From: Clostridia bacterium
GTDB taxonomy: Bacteria; Bacillota; Clostridia; Christensenellales; Borkfalkiaceae
Length of the DNA: 37,775 bases
Direction: 5' to 3'
Assembly (NCBI GenBank): GCA_021204625.1
Contig: JAJPZA010000147.1
Coordinates: 1-37,775 of the forward strand
Part shown: in pieces, positions 9,250 through 18,105 of the stretch
Layout: each line of letters opens with the position of its first letter
Numbering within the stretch: position 1 is the first letter of the stretch
Notes under the pieces: model-generated
Database searches by the model: none
What the model saw: the letters and a program-made list of their open reading frames with translations, nothing else
What the model was told of the DNA's origin: nothing
Translations under genes and position numbers: made by a program

Positions 9250-10834
9250 AGAGACTCTCGCCGCCGGAAGGCATGAAACCAGGACCCATTCAGCCAGAAA
9301 CAGTTCCAAGGACACGAGGATTGTGCGCGTGCGCACGGAGAAACGGGGCAATGCGGTCAAGACCCTCGGATTCGTGTTCCTCATCGCCCTGCAGGTCGCC
9401 ATCATCCTCACACTGTATTTCCTGTATCTGGCCGCCCTGCACTGGTACCTCGTTCTGTCCTTTGTCTTAAGCATACTGTCCGTGTTCCACGTCTTCCTTT
9501 CCAAGAAGGAAGGGCAGACGAAGGCCCTGTGGATCTTCATCCTGGTCATAGGGTATTCAATAGGTTTTATAATATACATCCTTTCCCAGGAGAAGATATT
9601 CTACGGCCGCAAGGAGAAGAGATACAGGGAGATATACGCAAGGGCGGAAAAGTATTCCGCGGAGTACGCGGAGACGGGGGAGCACACGGACGAGTCCCGC
9701 AGTGACGTGCAGTACCTCAAGAGCGCGGGAAATCTGGACGCGCACAACTGTTCTTCCGTGAAGTTCCTGGCGTCCGGGTCCGTGCTTTTCGATGACGTCC
9801 TGGACAGGCTGAAGCTTGCGCAGAAGTTCATCTTCATAGAGTTCTTCATAGTCAATGACGGCATCCTCATGAAGCGCATGAAGAACATCCTGTACAGGAA
9901 GGTTAAAGAGGGCGTGGACGTGCGCCTCATAATAGACGGCATAGGCTCCAGGTCCCTTTCCTCCCAGACAAGGAAAGAGCTTGTGGAAAACGGCGTCAAG
10001 CTGCAGATATTCAACCGCTTCATACCGTATTTCACCTTTGCGCTGAACCTTAGGGACCACAGAAAGATAGTGGTCATAGACGGCCTGTACGCGTACACCG
10101 GAGGATGCAACCTCGCGGACGAGTACATAAACGAAAAGCGCATGCACGGCTACTGGAAGGACAACGGCGTGCTCATAACCGGCCCCGCCGTGGATTCCGT
10201 GACACTCACCTTCCTGCGCCAGTATGAGTTCCTCTCCAGGCAGCAGGAGGATTACAGCCGGTATCTCGGCCTCAGCTTCCCCAGCGTCTCAGACTCTGCC
10301 GTCGTGCCCTGGGCGGACGGCAAGGATTACAGGAGAGACATAGTAAAGGGCCTTTATACCAGCATCATGACGGGCGCAAAGAAAAGGCTGTACATCATGA
10401 CCCCGTACCTCGTTCCGGACGAGGAGACCATGTCCCTTCTGGAGGACAAGGCCCTGTCCGGAGTGGACGTGCGCATAGTGCTTCCGGGAGTGCCGGACAA
10501 GCAGTACGTGTATTACGTAACCATAGCCCGCGCAAGGCAGCTCATGAAGAGCGGCGTGAAGTGCTATCTCATGAGCCAGTCCTTCGTGCACAGCAAGGTT
10601 GTCTTGAGCGAGAACGCCGTCTCGGTCGGATCCGCGAACATAGACCTTCGCAGCTATTACAACCAGTTTGAGAACGGCGTATACACGGACGACCCCTCAT
10701 TCATGGACGAAGTCCTGAAGGATTTCGAGAGCACATTCAACCTGTCCACGGACCTTGCCCTGAAAAAAGACAGGTTCCCGCTATTAAACCGCTTCATAGC
10801 GGCATTCTTAAGGTTCTTCTCGCCCCTCATGTAA
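9242..10834 (+). CDS. cls: Cardiolipin synthase (phospholipase D family)
   Basis: This membrane enzyme would condense two phosphatidylglycerols into cardiolipin and glycerol. The 530-residue protein has a basic N-terminus and three hydrophobic segments (about 40-68, 70-86 and 94-115, the PLD-N region). Two phospholipase D domains follow. The first HKD motif is complete (DHRKIVVID, His273, Lys275, Asp280, followed by GGCN). The second reads FVHSKVVLSEN: His450 and Lys452 are kept, but the Asp is Glu457, and GSANID follows. Start 9242 is set by AGGAGG upstream and the 8-base overlap with the preceding gene. A longer frame from 9188 would lie wholly inside that gene and is less likely. It ends just before a convergent terminator. 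Confidence 0.9.
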   Translation: MSKETLAAGRHETRTHSARNSSKDTRIVRVRTEKRGNAVKTLGFVFLIALQVAIILTLYFLYLAALHWYLVLSFVLSILSVFHVFLSKKEGQTKALWIFILVIGYSIGFIIYILSQEKIFYGRKEKRYREIYARAEKYSAEYAETGEHTDESRSDVQYLKSAGNLDAHNCSSVKFLASGSVLFDDVLDRLKLAQKFIFIEFFIVNDGILMKRMKNILYRKVKEGVDVRLIIDGIGSRSLSSQTRKELVENGVKLQIFNRFIPYFTFALNLRDHRKIVVIDGLYAYTGGCNLADEYINEKRMHGYWKDNGVLITGPAVDSVTLTFLRQYEFLSRQQEDYSRYLGLSFPSVSDSAVVPWADGKDYRRDIVKGLYTSIMTGAKKRLYIMTPYLVPDEETMSLLEDKALSGVDVRIVLPGVPDKQYVYYVTIARARQLMKSGVKCYLMSQSFVHSKVVLSENAVSVGSANIDLRSYYNQFENGVYTDDPSFMDEVLKDFESTFNLSTDLALKKDRFPLLNRFIAAFLRFFSPLM

Positions 10835-10895
10835 AATGGAGGCGCCCGCAGCCGGAACACAACAGATATGCCGCATCCAATATACCGCATCCAAA

Positions 10896-10920
10896 AGGGG
10901 GCTCTTCGCGAGAGCCCCTT
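10896..10920 (-). terminator. Terminator between convergent cls and GH3 genes
   Basis: The stem 10896-10905 / 10911-10920 (GGGGCTCT with AGAGCCCC) has a 5-base loop. On the minus strand it ends in CCCCCTTTTGG, a good terminator for the GH3 gene. The plus-strand side (CCTTGTGT) is weaker. Confidence 0.7.
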
Positions 10921-10959
10921 GTGTCATATCATATGCAGTTTTCTGCGGAAAGGTATGGA

Positions 10960-13900
10960 TTATCCCTTGTCTGCGCCGTCCTTCACAGACTCCGCCTCTT
11001 TTGCGCCTGCGGCCTCTGCGGCCGCATGGTCCGAGGCAGACAGTCCGGCGTCTCTAGGGGGGGCCTGCAGCCAGGGCGGAAGCTCTTCCACAGGGTATCC
11101 GTCCCCGCGGTCCTTCTTTTTTACGGCCACGTAAATCCAGAACAGGCATGCGCCTGCCGCCACTGCGTTTATGGCGACAATTATCCAGATCCACCATGAA
11201 GACGGAGGCACCGTTATGACCACTATGCTGTCATCCTCGTGTGTGGAGTTGTATATGGAATTGGTGCAGGCCGTATTGAGGCCGGTATACAGGACATGCT
11301 TCGCTGCCGTCTGCAGGAGGGAGAGCAGGATGGGGTTGTCCTCATATTCGTCCATGTCCAGATACGAGAAAGAGGCAGTGTCCAGCCAGTCCCAGTCCTC
11401 CATGAAAAGGTCCCCGCCGGCAAGAAGCATCTGCTCCGCGGAGAGGGCCTGCGTGTCTTTTTTGCAGGAGATTATGGTGCCGTCATAGCCCCATTCATTC
11501 CGCAGTATGCCGGTCAGAAGGGCATAGCTGCCGCCGTTCCACACAGCCCCTGTGTTGGAGCATGAAGCCATTATCCCTTGTGCGCCCATCCGCACGGCAA
11601 TATGGAAGGGGGTGAGATACGTTTCCCTTAAGGCCTGCTCCGTCAGCCACAGGTATGCGCTGTCCGCGCCGGTTTCCTGCGCATACGCCGTAAGCGAGGT
11701 TACGTAGCATGTGAGCCCCGCGGCAGCGGCGCCGCTCACTACGCACCCTGCAACCATGCCGGAAAGGAAGCTGTCTTCGGATGAATTCTCATAATTTGCG
11801 CCTGCGAATGGAGTGCGGTGCACAACGGCACCGGGAGCGTACCAGCCGTCATATCCCATATCCGCGGCCTCTTTGCCCATCTGCATGCCGTATTCCGCGC
11901 ACATCACCTTGTTCCAGGTCTGCGCCAGAACTGTCTGCGAAGGGTATCCCACGCCTGCGTCCGCCGCATGGTATGAGCCAATCTGCGAGGACCCGTACGC
12001 AAACACCCTTTCCGGCTTTTCCACGCTGTCCAGGGCATATTCATGCCCGTATCCGTGCAGCACAAGATCCGCCATCTCTTCCGCCCCAAGCTGGGATATT
12101 GCCGTATCCCACAGAGCGGAGTCCAGATTATCCGGATCTCCGAGATACAGGCCCGTGCTGTTAACCGCAAGGTCCGTGTACAGAGAAATGTATGCGCTCT
12201 GGTCTGCGGAATCATCCGCGCGGGCGGATTTGCGCATGAGTGACAGGCTGTCTTCCGGAAGAGGGGCGGAGCCGTCTTCATCCTCCGGCTGTTCATTCCC
12301 CGGAGCGTCCGGCTCTATGTAAAATGCGTCCAGTATTTGCTCTTCCGTATATGATCCGAGGGCTGCGGTGTTTTCATCCGCCTCGCGTGCCCCGCTCTTT
12401 TCCGCAGGGAAGGTTGAGACGAAGTCCGCGCGGGAGAGAAGGTCCAGGCCTTCTGAGATCCCCGGCGTCTCTTCATCTCCGGAGAACAGATTGGAGGAGC
12501 CGGCTTTGTAATCCGCGCCCAGGCTGTACGGTATAAGGTCCGCAACTGTTGTGTGGGCGTCTGTCTTCAATGAGAGCCGGTATTCCCCGGCCTCCAGCAC
12601 GTATCCGCCGGCGCCGCCGTCCAGGGATTCATCATATGAGGCTGTGTCTTCCAGGGAGAAGGAGAGGGCAACGTCTTCGCTCTCCCCGGGCTCCAGAAGG
12701 CCTGTTTTTGCATACGCCACAAGAGTCTCCGAAGCCTTCTCCACACCGCCTGGGGTGTACGGAGGAGCGCAGTACAGCTCCACGACATCTTTTCCCGCCA
12801 CAGCGCCTGTGTTTGTTACGGTCAGCGTTACGGAGAAGGAGGAGGCTGCTCCGGTCTGGAGGGAGACGTTGAGCTTTTCATCCGTCCAGCTGAATGTGGT
12901 GTATGAAAGGCCGTATCCGAAGGGATACTGCACCACGTCCTCATATCCGTTCTCCAGGCCCCATCTCTCTTTGGCATATTCCGTGTCCCAGAAGCCTTCC
13001 GCGTCTGCGGTCTCATACCACTTGTATCCGGCATATATGCCTTCTTCGTATTCCAGATAGCTTGTGTCCGTGTATTTTGCCTCCGGCTCCGCAGGCTCAT
13101 TTTCCGTCCCGTCCTCCGGATTTTCATCCGTGTCCGCATATGTCTGCTGGATTCCGGCGTCTGCGTCCGGGTCATTATCCCCGCTGTCTCCCGGCGGCCC
13201 GGATGTGTCCAAATACCGGGAAAGGCCGTCCTTGCCGGAGTTGACATAGGCGGGGGATGTGGAGAAGTCATATGCGTACGTGTCCGTGAGCCTGCCGGAG
13301 GGATTCACGTCTCCGTACAGTATTTCCGGCAGGGCGGAGGCCGCGTTGTTGCCCGTGGCTCCGGCCACAAGGCATGCGTCCAGGCCGTCTATGCAGTCCA
13401 GGAATCCCAGGTTCATCTGGGCGGCGGAATTTATTATGACAATGACCTTCTCAAAGGCCTGCCCGGCCCATGTGAGAAGGTCTTCCTCTTCCGTGGAGAT
13501 GTCCAGATACGTGCGGTCTTCGTCTGCTGCGGCCTCAGGGCTGGAGGAGTCTATTGTTCCCTTGTACTGCACCTTGGGGGGATCTGTGCCCTCGCCGGAC
13601 ACGCGGCCTAAAACCACTATGGCGGTGCCGGAATACGCCCTCATGTTTGCCTGCAGGGAGGAGGAGTAAAAATCGTCGAATTCCGGCTCGTACAGCCGGT
13701 AATATTCATAATCCCCGCAGCTTAGAGAGCCCGCCGCATAGTACGGGCGGGTTCCCAGGTATCTCGTGTACATTGCGGTAATCTCGCTGTAATGCGAAAT
13801 TCCGTATGAGGAGAGGGCGTCCAGAAAATCCGTCTGCGGGTACGGGTCTGCGGAGACCATGCTTCCGTACTGCACGGTCTGCCCGCTGCCGGAGCCTCCG

Positions 13901-14187
13901 GATATCCATTCCGTTGAGGACCAGCCCAAAACGCAGACTCTCCCGTCCGTTTCCTTGTCCAAGGGGAGGGCGCCGTCATTTTTAACCAGCACCGCGCCTT
14001 CCTCCTCAATCTGCACGGCCAGCTCCTCGCCGTCTTCGCGGACGTCGTCCGCAAGGGTGGTGGTGCTGGAGAGGTAGTGGATTATGGTCTTGGAAAACAC
14101 GCCGCACACGACATCCATGGCAATGATGATTGCCATGATGAGCGAGCAGAAGACTATGCAGATTATCCGGAAAGTCTTTATCTTCAT
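10960..14187 (-). CDS. Membrane-anchored, permuted GH3 protein, probably catalytically dead
   Basis: The 1075-residue protein has a TM helix at about 6-28. The GH3 C-terminal-type domain comes first (EEGAVLVKNDGALPL at 62-76, NPSGRLTDTYA near 295). FGYGLSYTTF (423-432) and an FnIII-like domain follow. The GH3 barrel comes last, then a second TM helix (about 998-1021) and a cytoplasmic tail. This reversed order is known from rumen beta-glucosidases. An acidic, Pro/Asp/Glu-rich insertion lies at about 329-371. The barrel has lost key residues. The conserved VSDY nucleophile segment reads IISCKKD, with Cys908 (11464-11466) where Asp belongs. The KHF motif is missing, and the Arg of the GRxxE motif is gone (FAGANYE). 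It may bind carbohydrate or act as a partner. Start: GGGGAG precedes the ATG at 14187. Confidence 0.88.
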   Translation of the reverse strand: MKIKTFRIICIVFCSLIMAIIIAMDVVCGVFSKTIIHYLSSTTTLADDVREDGEELAVQIEEEGAVLVKNDGALPLDKETDGRVCVLGWSSTEWISGGSGSGQTVQYGSMVSADPYPQTDFLDALSSYGISHYSEITAMYTRYLGTRPYYAAGSLSCGDYEYYRLYEPEFDDFYSSSLQANMRAYSGTAIVVLGRVSGEGTDPPKVQYKGTIDSSSPEAAADEDRTYLDISTEEEDLLTWAGQAFEKVIVIINSAAQMNLGFLDCIDGLDACLVAGATGNNAASALPEILYGDVNPSGRLTDTYAYDFSTSPAYVNSGKDGLSRYLDTSGPPGDSGDNDPDADAGIQQTYADTDENPEDGTENEPAEPEAKYTDTSYLEYEEGIYAGYKWYETADAEGFWDTEYAKERWGLENGYEDVVQYPFGYGLSYTTFSWTDEKLNVSLQTGAASSFSVTLTVTNTGAVAGKDVVELYCAPPYTPGGVEKASETLVAYAKTGLLEPGESEDVALSFSLEDTASYDESLDGGAGGYVLEAGEYRLSLKTDAHTTVADLIPYSLGADYKAGSSNLFSGDEETPGISEGLDLLSRADFVSTFPAEKSGAREADENTAALGSYTEEQILDAFYIEPDAPGNEQPEDEDGSAPLPEDSLSLMRKSARADDSADQSAYISLYTDLAVNSTGLYLGDPDNLDSALWDTAISQLGAEEMADLVLHGYGHEYALDSVEKPERVFAYGSSQIGSYHAADAGVGYPSQTVLAQTWNKVMCAEYGMQMGKEAADMGYDGWYAPGAVVHRTPFAGANYENSSEDSFLSGMVAGCVVSGAAAAGLTCYVTSLTAYAQETGADSAYLWLTEQALRETYLTPFHIAVRMGAQGIMASCSNTGAVWNGGSYALLTGILRNEWGYDGTIISCKKDTQALSAEQMLLAGGDLFMEDWDWLDTASFSYLDMDEYEDNPILLSLLQTAAKHVLYTGLNTACTNSIYNSTHEDDSIVVITVPPSSWWIWIIVAINAVAAGACLFWIYVAVKKKDRGDGYPVEELPPWLQAPPRDAGLSASDHAAAEAAGAKEAESVKDGADKG

Positions 14188-14209
14188 ACCGCGTATCTCC
14201 CCGCCGGAT

Positions 14210-14239
14210 ATGGTACCACACAAGGGCAGAGAATGTCAA
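14210..14239 (-). promoter_or_regulatory. Candidate promoter of the first GH3 gene
   Basis: On the minus strand TTGACA (14234-14239), an 18-base spacer and TACCAT (14210-14215) would start transcription about 16 bases before the ATG. Confidence 0.55.
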
Positions 14240-14726
14240 ACCTCATGCCGGGCCGTGCATGCGCCGTTCAGGCCGTTCATGCAGACGCAGAAAGAGCGCC
14301 CGTTTTTTTGCGCGGGCGGAATGCCTCAAAACGGAACGCATATGCCTGTTCCAATGCAAAAGGGAAGGGACCCGGGAGCCATGCATCATGTGGCCGTACA
14401 GCCGTATAAAAGAAAAGGACATGGCGTTTTAAGCCATGTCTTTTCCGGGTGCCGGAAGGCTGCCCTGGCAGTCCCGCCGGCTGCCTGCGGGCCCGGCGCC
14501 CTTGAGGGGCGCAAGGGATTCCGCAAGCGGATGTTTTATATGGGAAAATATCTCATGGGGGATATGGGTGATCCTCTTGTCCGGGCCCGCTTTTTAGCGG
14601 GATGCATGCCCGTCCTGCAGGCGGGATAGGGGTGCCGCCGCAGGAGCCGGGCAAAGGGTCATGCCCTCTCATATTGGGGGAATGGTGTAATCTTCAAGGG
14701 GATCCGCCCTGGAATCTGCAACAGGA
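14240..14726. other. Gene-free stretch between GH3 promoter and rubrerythrin
   Basis: About 490 bases with no gene I can support. It contains a terminator-like hairpin at 14418-14444 and GC-rich inverted repeats, such as GGGCCCGGCGCCC near 14489. An open plus-strand frame across it lacks any recognisable domain. Confidence 0.5.
14418..14444 (-). terminator. Terminator-like hairpin downstream of rubrerythrin
   Basis: GACATGGC (14418-14425) pairs perfectly with GCCATGTC (14433-14440). U-tracts lie on both sides (TTTT on plus, CCTTTTCTT on minus), so it could stop transcription either way. It lies about 285 bases past the rubrerythrin stop. Confidence 0.6.
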
Positions 14727-15266
14727 TCAGTAATTCTTGCAGTTGAGCTCGAAGTATGCCTGCGCGTGGTCGCATACGGGGCACTTTTCCGGAGCGGACT
14801 CGGACACTACGATGTGCCCGCAGTTGCGGCACTTCCATACATGAATGCCCGTTTTCTTCGTGAAGACCTCGTTGTTCTCCACATTGGCGGCCAAGGCGAG
14901 GTATCTCTCCTCGTGGCCCTTCTCAATTGCCGCTACGCCGCGGAACTTCTCGGCTATCTCGTGGAAGCCTTCCTCGTCTGCAATCTTCGCAAAGTCCGCG
15001 TACATGGATGTCCATTCATCGTTCTCGCCCTGCGCTGCGGCGTGCAGGTTGGCGTCTGTGTCTCCAATGCATCCGAGCGCCTTGAACCACATCTGCGCAT
15101 GCTCTTTCTCGTTGTCCGCCGTCTCCTGGAAGATGGCCGCTATCTGCTCATAGCCTTCCTTCTTTGCCACGGATGCGAAGAATGTGTACTTGTTTCTCGC
15201 CTGGCTCTCGCCTGCGAACGCGTATCTAAGATTGGCCTCTGTCTTCGTGCCCTTAAGATCTTTCAT
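14727..15266 (-). CDS. rbr: Rubrerythrin
   Basis: Rubrerythrins are cytoplasmic di-iron proteins that reduce hydrogen peroxide in anaerobes. The 179-residue protein has an N-terminal ferritin-like four-helix domain with iron-ligand motifs ([30 protein letters not shown]). A C-terminal rubredoxin-like domain carries two CxxC pairs (WKCRNCGH and EKCPVCDH) for one Fe(Cys)4 site. This is the standard length and order. The ATG at 15266 follows AGGAGAGAG, and a near-consensus promoter lies 33 bases further upstream. It stands alone and points to an anaerobic lifestyle with occasional oxygen exposure. Confidence 0.95.
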   Translation of the reverse strand: MKDLKGTKTEANLRYAFAGESQARNKYTFFASVAKKEGYEQIAAIFQETADNEKEHAQMWFKALGCIGDTDANLHAAAQGENDEWTSMYADFAKIADEEGFHEIAEKFRGVAAIEKGHEERYLALAANVENNEVFTKKTGIHVWKCRNCGHIVVSESAPEKCPVCDHAQAYFELNCKNY

Positions 15267-15298
15267 AATCTCTCTCCTGGTTCGTTTTTGTTGGCACC

Positions 15299-15328
15299 AA
15301 TATACCACCCGCCGAAGAGGGCTGTCAA
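15299..15328 (-). promoter_or_regulatory. Promoter of rubrerythrin
   Basis: On the minus strand TTGACA (15323-15328), an 18-base spacer and TATATT (15299-15304). The AT-rich stretch just upstream (15328-15345, ATAATTAGGACTAAAT on plus) could hold a PerR-type site, but it is not a good match. Confidence 0.7.
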
Positions 15329-15574
15329 ATATAATTAGGACTAAATCTCAATAAGAAAAAATTTTCGTGCGCTTCACACATACCGTTCACACGTCATCTG
15401 AGATAATATACAGATTGCAAAAATCTGTATAATAACGGCATATATCCTTGATTTGGCGCACATCTCTTCCGGTGCATGAACAGATATCCGGGGACTTATA
15501 CGAGCCCCTGCGGGGCTAATGCGGGCCCTGCTGCAGGCAATTTGCAGGACTGCGGATGGCCCGGTAGAGGAAGT

Positions 15575-15636
15575 CCGGACAGAGACCGGACAGAGACCGG
15601 ACAGAGACCGGACAGAGACCGGACAGAGACCGGACA
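15575..15636 (+). repeat. Tandem repeat of an 11-base unit upstream of nadB
   Basis: Five perfect copies of CCGGACAGAGA (15575-15629) are followed by a partial sixth, CCGGACA. The array lies in the gap 15329-15699 between the rubrerythrin and nadB promoters, in which no gene is supported. The period is close to one helical turn. Confidence 0.9.
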
Positions 15637-15699
15637 GGGAATGTCCGGATGGCGGAATGTGCAATTTAACGAGGCGTTTTGTTGCGGGGCAGATATAAT

Positions 15700-15728
15700 T
15701 TGACAGTTTTATTCTTTTGGTGTAAAGT
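15700..15728 (+). promoter_or_regulatory. Promoter of nadB-nadC
   Basis: Perfect TTGACA (15700-15705), a 17-base spacer and TAAAGT (15723-15728). The start near 15735 supports the nadB start at 15763, because upstream in-frame codons would fall before or at the transcript start. Confidence 0.6.
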
Positions 15729-15762
15729 AGTATGGAGAATCATAAGGCGGCCGGACTTTACT

Positions 15763-17070
15763 TTGAAAAGATATGACGTTGTGATAGTCGGAGCCGGGGT
15801 GGCGGGGTTGAATTGCGCCCTGCATCTCGGACAGGACAGAAACATCCTTCTGATCTGCAAGGGAATCCCTGAGAAGAGCGACAGCTATCTCGCCCAGGGC
15901 GGGATCTGCTGCATGCAGGGGATTGAAGACTATGATGATTATTTTGAAGACACCATGCGCGCCGGACACTATGAGAACAATCCCGTGACGGTAGACTGCA
16001 TGGTCCGTTCATCCCCGGAGATAATAGCGGAGCTGGTATCCCTCGGGGTGGATTTCGCGCACGGCAGGGACGGGCGCCTGGCCGTAACCCGTGAGGGCGG
16101 CCACAGCAGGAAGCGCATATGCTTCCATGAGGACAGCACCGGAAACGAGATAACCACAAGGCTCATGGACAAAGTGAAGACCCTGCCCAATGTCAGAATC
16201 CGCCCGGAGACCACGATGCTGGACATTATAGAAAAGGACGGCAGATGCCTCGGAATCGTGGCCATGGACAACGCGACGGGAGACATAGAGCACATATACG
16301 CGGACTACACCGTTCTTGCCACGGGAGGCATAGGAGGGGTGTATGAGAGCAGCACCAATTACAGGCTCTTGACCGGAGACTCCCTTGCCATAGCCATGAG
16401 GCACGGCATTCCCGTGGACCACATAAACTACGTGCAGATACATCCCACAACCCTTTACACTCCGGACAAGACAGGCCGCAGGCTCCTCATATCAGAGTCC
16501 GTCCGCGGCGAGGGCGCAAAGCTCCTGGACAAGAACTATCACAGGTTCACGGACGAGCTGCAGCCCAGGGACGTTGTCACATCCGCCATATACAGGCAGA
16601 TGGAAAAGGACGGCACACAGTACGTCTGGCTGGACATGAGGCCGGTAGGGCGCCATGAGCTTCTGGAGCATTTCCCCTCAATCGTGGAGGAGTGCAGCGA
16701 CGCCGGATATGACGTCCTCTGCGAATGCGTGCCCGTCGTTCCCGCCCAGCACTATTTCATGGGCGGCGTTCGCAGCGACACCGAAGGCCGCACCACAATG
16801 CCCCGCCTGTACGCCGTAGGCGAGACCTGCTGCAACGGAGTGCACGGCGCAAACCGCCTTGCGTCCAACTCCCTCCTTGAGGCCCTGCTCTTCGCAAAGC
16901 GCGCGGCGCTGGACATAGAGGCCGGATACACAAAGGCCGCGGATGAAGACATCCAGGCGGCCGAGGCGGCAATTAACCCTGCGGATTACAGCAACCCCAA
17001 AGACCTTTTAGAGGATTACAAGGCCATGGTAATAGAGGCCATACAGGAGGCGAACGCATGCCGGACGTGA
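15763..17070 (+). CDS. nadB: L-aspartate oxidase (short form)
   Basis: NadB oxidises L-aspartate to iminoaspartate, the first step of de novo NAD synthesis. The 435-residue flavoprotein opens with the FAD-binding VIVGAGVAGLNCAL (GxGxxG at residues 10-15). It has YLAQGGI near 50 and the NadB hallmark HGANRLASNSLLEAL near the C-terminus. It is shorter than the about 530 residues of E. coli NadB, lacking the C-terminal extension, as in many Clostridia. I place the start at TTG 15763 (giving MKRYDVVIVG). The frame runs further upstream to 15679, but that part overlaps the promoter. The gene overlaps nadC by 13 bases. nadA, whose product uses the unstable iminoaspartate, is not in the window. Confidence 0.93.
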   Translation: MKRYDVVIVGAGVAGLNCALHLGQDRNILLICKGIPEKSDSYLAQGGICCMQGIEDYDDYFEDTMRAGHYENNPVTVDCMVRSSPEIIAELVSLGVDFAHGRDGRLAVTREGGHSRKRICFHEDSTGNEITTRLMDKVKTLPNVRIRPETTMLDIIEKDGRCLGIVAMDNATGDIEHIYADYTVLATGGIGGVYESSTNYRLLTGDSLAIAMRHGIPVDHINYVQIHPTTLYTPDKTGRRLLISESVRGEGAKLLDKNYHRFTDELQPRDVVTSAIYRQMEKDGTQYVWLDMRPVGRHELLEHFPSIVEECSDAGYDVLCECVPVVPAQHYFMGGVRSDTEGRTTMPRLYAVGETCCNGVHGANRLASNSLLEALLFAKRAALDIEAGYTKAADEDIQAAEAAINPADYSNPKDLLEDYKAMVIEAIQEANACRT

Positions 17071-17921
17071 CAATGACTGTCAACATGGATCAATATATCC
17101 TCGCCGCTCTAAGAGAGGACATGCCAAACGAGGACATAAGCACGAACGCTGTCCTCCGCGGCCCCAAATACGGCACCGCGGACCTCATCTGCAAGCAGGA
17201 CGGAGTGATATGCGGCCTGGACGTATTCGCCCGCACATTCGCCCTTCTGGACTCCGCCACCGCGGTCCAGCTTTTCGCCAGGGACGGGGACCGGGTGGAA
17301 AAGGGCCAGATCCTTGCCAAAGTGTCCGGAGACATGCGCGTCATCCTTTCCGGAGAGCGCACGGCGCTCAACTACCTCCAGCGCATGAGCGGAATAGCCA
17401 CATACACCGCCGAGGTCGTAAAGCTCCTGGAAGGCACAAGCACCAAGCTTTTGGACACCCGCAAGACCACGCCCAACATGCGCATCTTTGAAAAGTACGC
17501 CGTAAAGGTGGGCGGGGGAAACAACCACCGCTATAACCTCTCGGACGGCATCCTTCTGAAGGACAACCACATAGGCGCCGCCGGCGGCGTCAAGGAGGCC
17601 GTGCGGCTTGCAAAAGAGTACGCGTCATTCGTGCGCAAGATAGAAGTGGAAGTGGAGAACCTGGACATGTGCGCCGAAGCCCTTGAGGCCGGGGCGGACA
17701 TCATAATGCTGGACAACATGTCCCCCGAGGACATGAAAAAGGCCGTCCAGATGATAGCCGGCCGCGCCGTGACGGAGTGCAGCGGAAACGTCACAAAGGA
17801 GAATATTCAAAAGATTACGGACACCGGCGTGGACTACGTCTCCAGCGGAGCCCTCACCCATTCCGCGCCCATCCTGGACGTCTCCCTTAAAAACCTCCAT
17901 CCCGTGAAGCTGGCCTTTTAA
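17058..17921 (+). CDS. nadC: Nicotinate-nucleotide pyrophosphorylase (carboxylating)
   Basis: NadC converts quinolinate and PRPP into nicotinate mononucleotide and CO2. The 287-residue protein has the QPRTase signatures: GERTALNYLQRMSGIAT, then DTRKTTPNMR, then VGGGNNHRYNLSDGILLKDNH, and KIEVEVENL. The barrel end follows (GADIIMLDNMSPE, DYVSSGALTHSAP). Length is normal. GGAGG lies eight bases before the ATG at 17058, inside nadB, so the two genes are translationally coupled. A strong terminator follows 45 bases after the stop. Confidence 0.96.
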   Translation: MPDVTMTVNMDQYILAALREDMPNEDISTNAVLRGPKYGTADLICKQDGVICGLDVFARTFALLDSATAVQLFARDGDRVEKGQILAKVSGDMRVILSGERTALNYLQRMSGIATYTAEVVKLLEGTSTKLLDTRKTTPNMRIFEKYAVKVGGGNNHRYNLSDGILLKDNHIGAAGGVKEAVRLAKEYASFVRKIEVEVENLDMCAEALEAGADIIMLDNMSPEDMKKAVQMIAGRAVTECSGNVTKENIQKITDTGVDYVSSGALTHSAPILDVSLKNLHPVKLAF

Positions 17922-17965
17922 AGCGCCCAGCCCAGGCGGCAGACAGCCATAAAAAGAGATAAATT

Positions 17966-18004
17966 GCAGCGGTTTGACGTTTTGGCGTCTTGCCGCTGCT
18001 TTTT
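17966..18004 (+). terminator. Terminator of nadB-nadC
   Basis: GCAGCGG (17966-17972) pairs perfectly with CCGCTGC (17993-17999). An inner GACG/CGTC stem sits inside, and TTTTT follows (18000-18004). Confidence 0.9.
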
Positions 18005-18040
18005 CTTACGCCAAAAGGTATCCGGACCTACATAGTAGGG

Positions 18041-18069
18041 TTGACATTATATGACTTTTATAATATCTT
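18041..18069 (+). promoter_or_regulatory. Promoter of the AAA-ATPase array
   Basis: Perfect TTGACA (18041-18046), a 17-base spacer and TATCTT (18064-18069), directly after the nadC terminator. It would drive the first four array genes, which follow with gaps of 16 to 48 bases. Confidence 0.65.
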
Positions 18070-18105
18070 ATACTCATTTTCACAGGCAGGGGGACTGGCT
18101 TGGTT

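Noticed and set aside
14084-14629. 181-codon plus-strand frame overlapping the GH3 start.
   Set aside because: Antisense to the GH3 N-terminus and across a terminator; composition looks non-coding.
15328-15350. PerR-like box upstream of rubrerythrin.
   Set aside because: ATAATTAGGACTAAAT does not give the 7-1-7 palindrome expected for PerR.
15560-15600. GAGGAAGTCCGGACAG resembles the conserved start of RNase P RNA.
   Set aside because: The rest of the RNA (about 350 bases, closing helices) is missing and the match runs into the 11-base tandem repeat.
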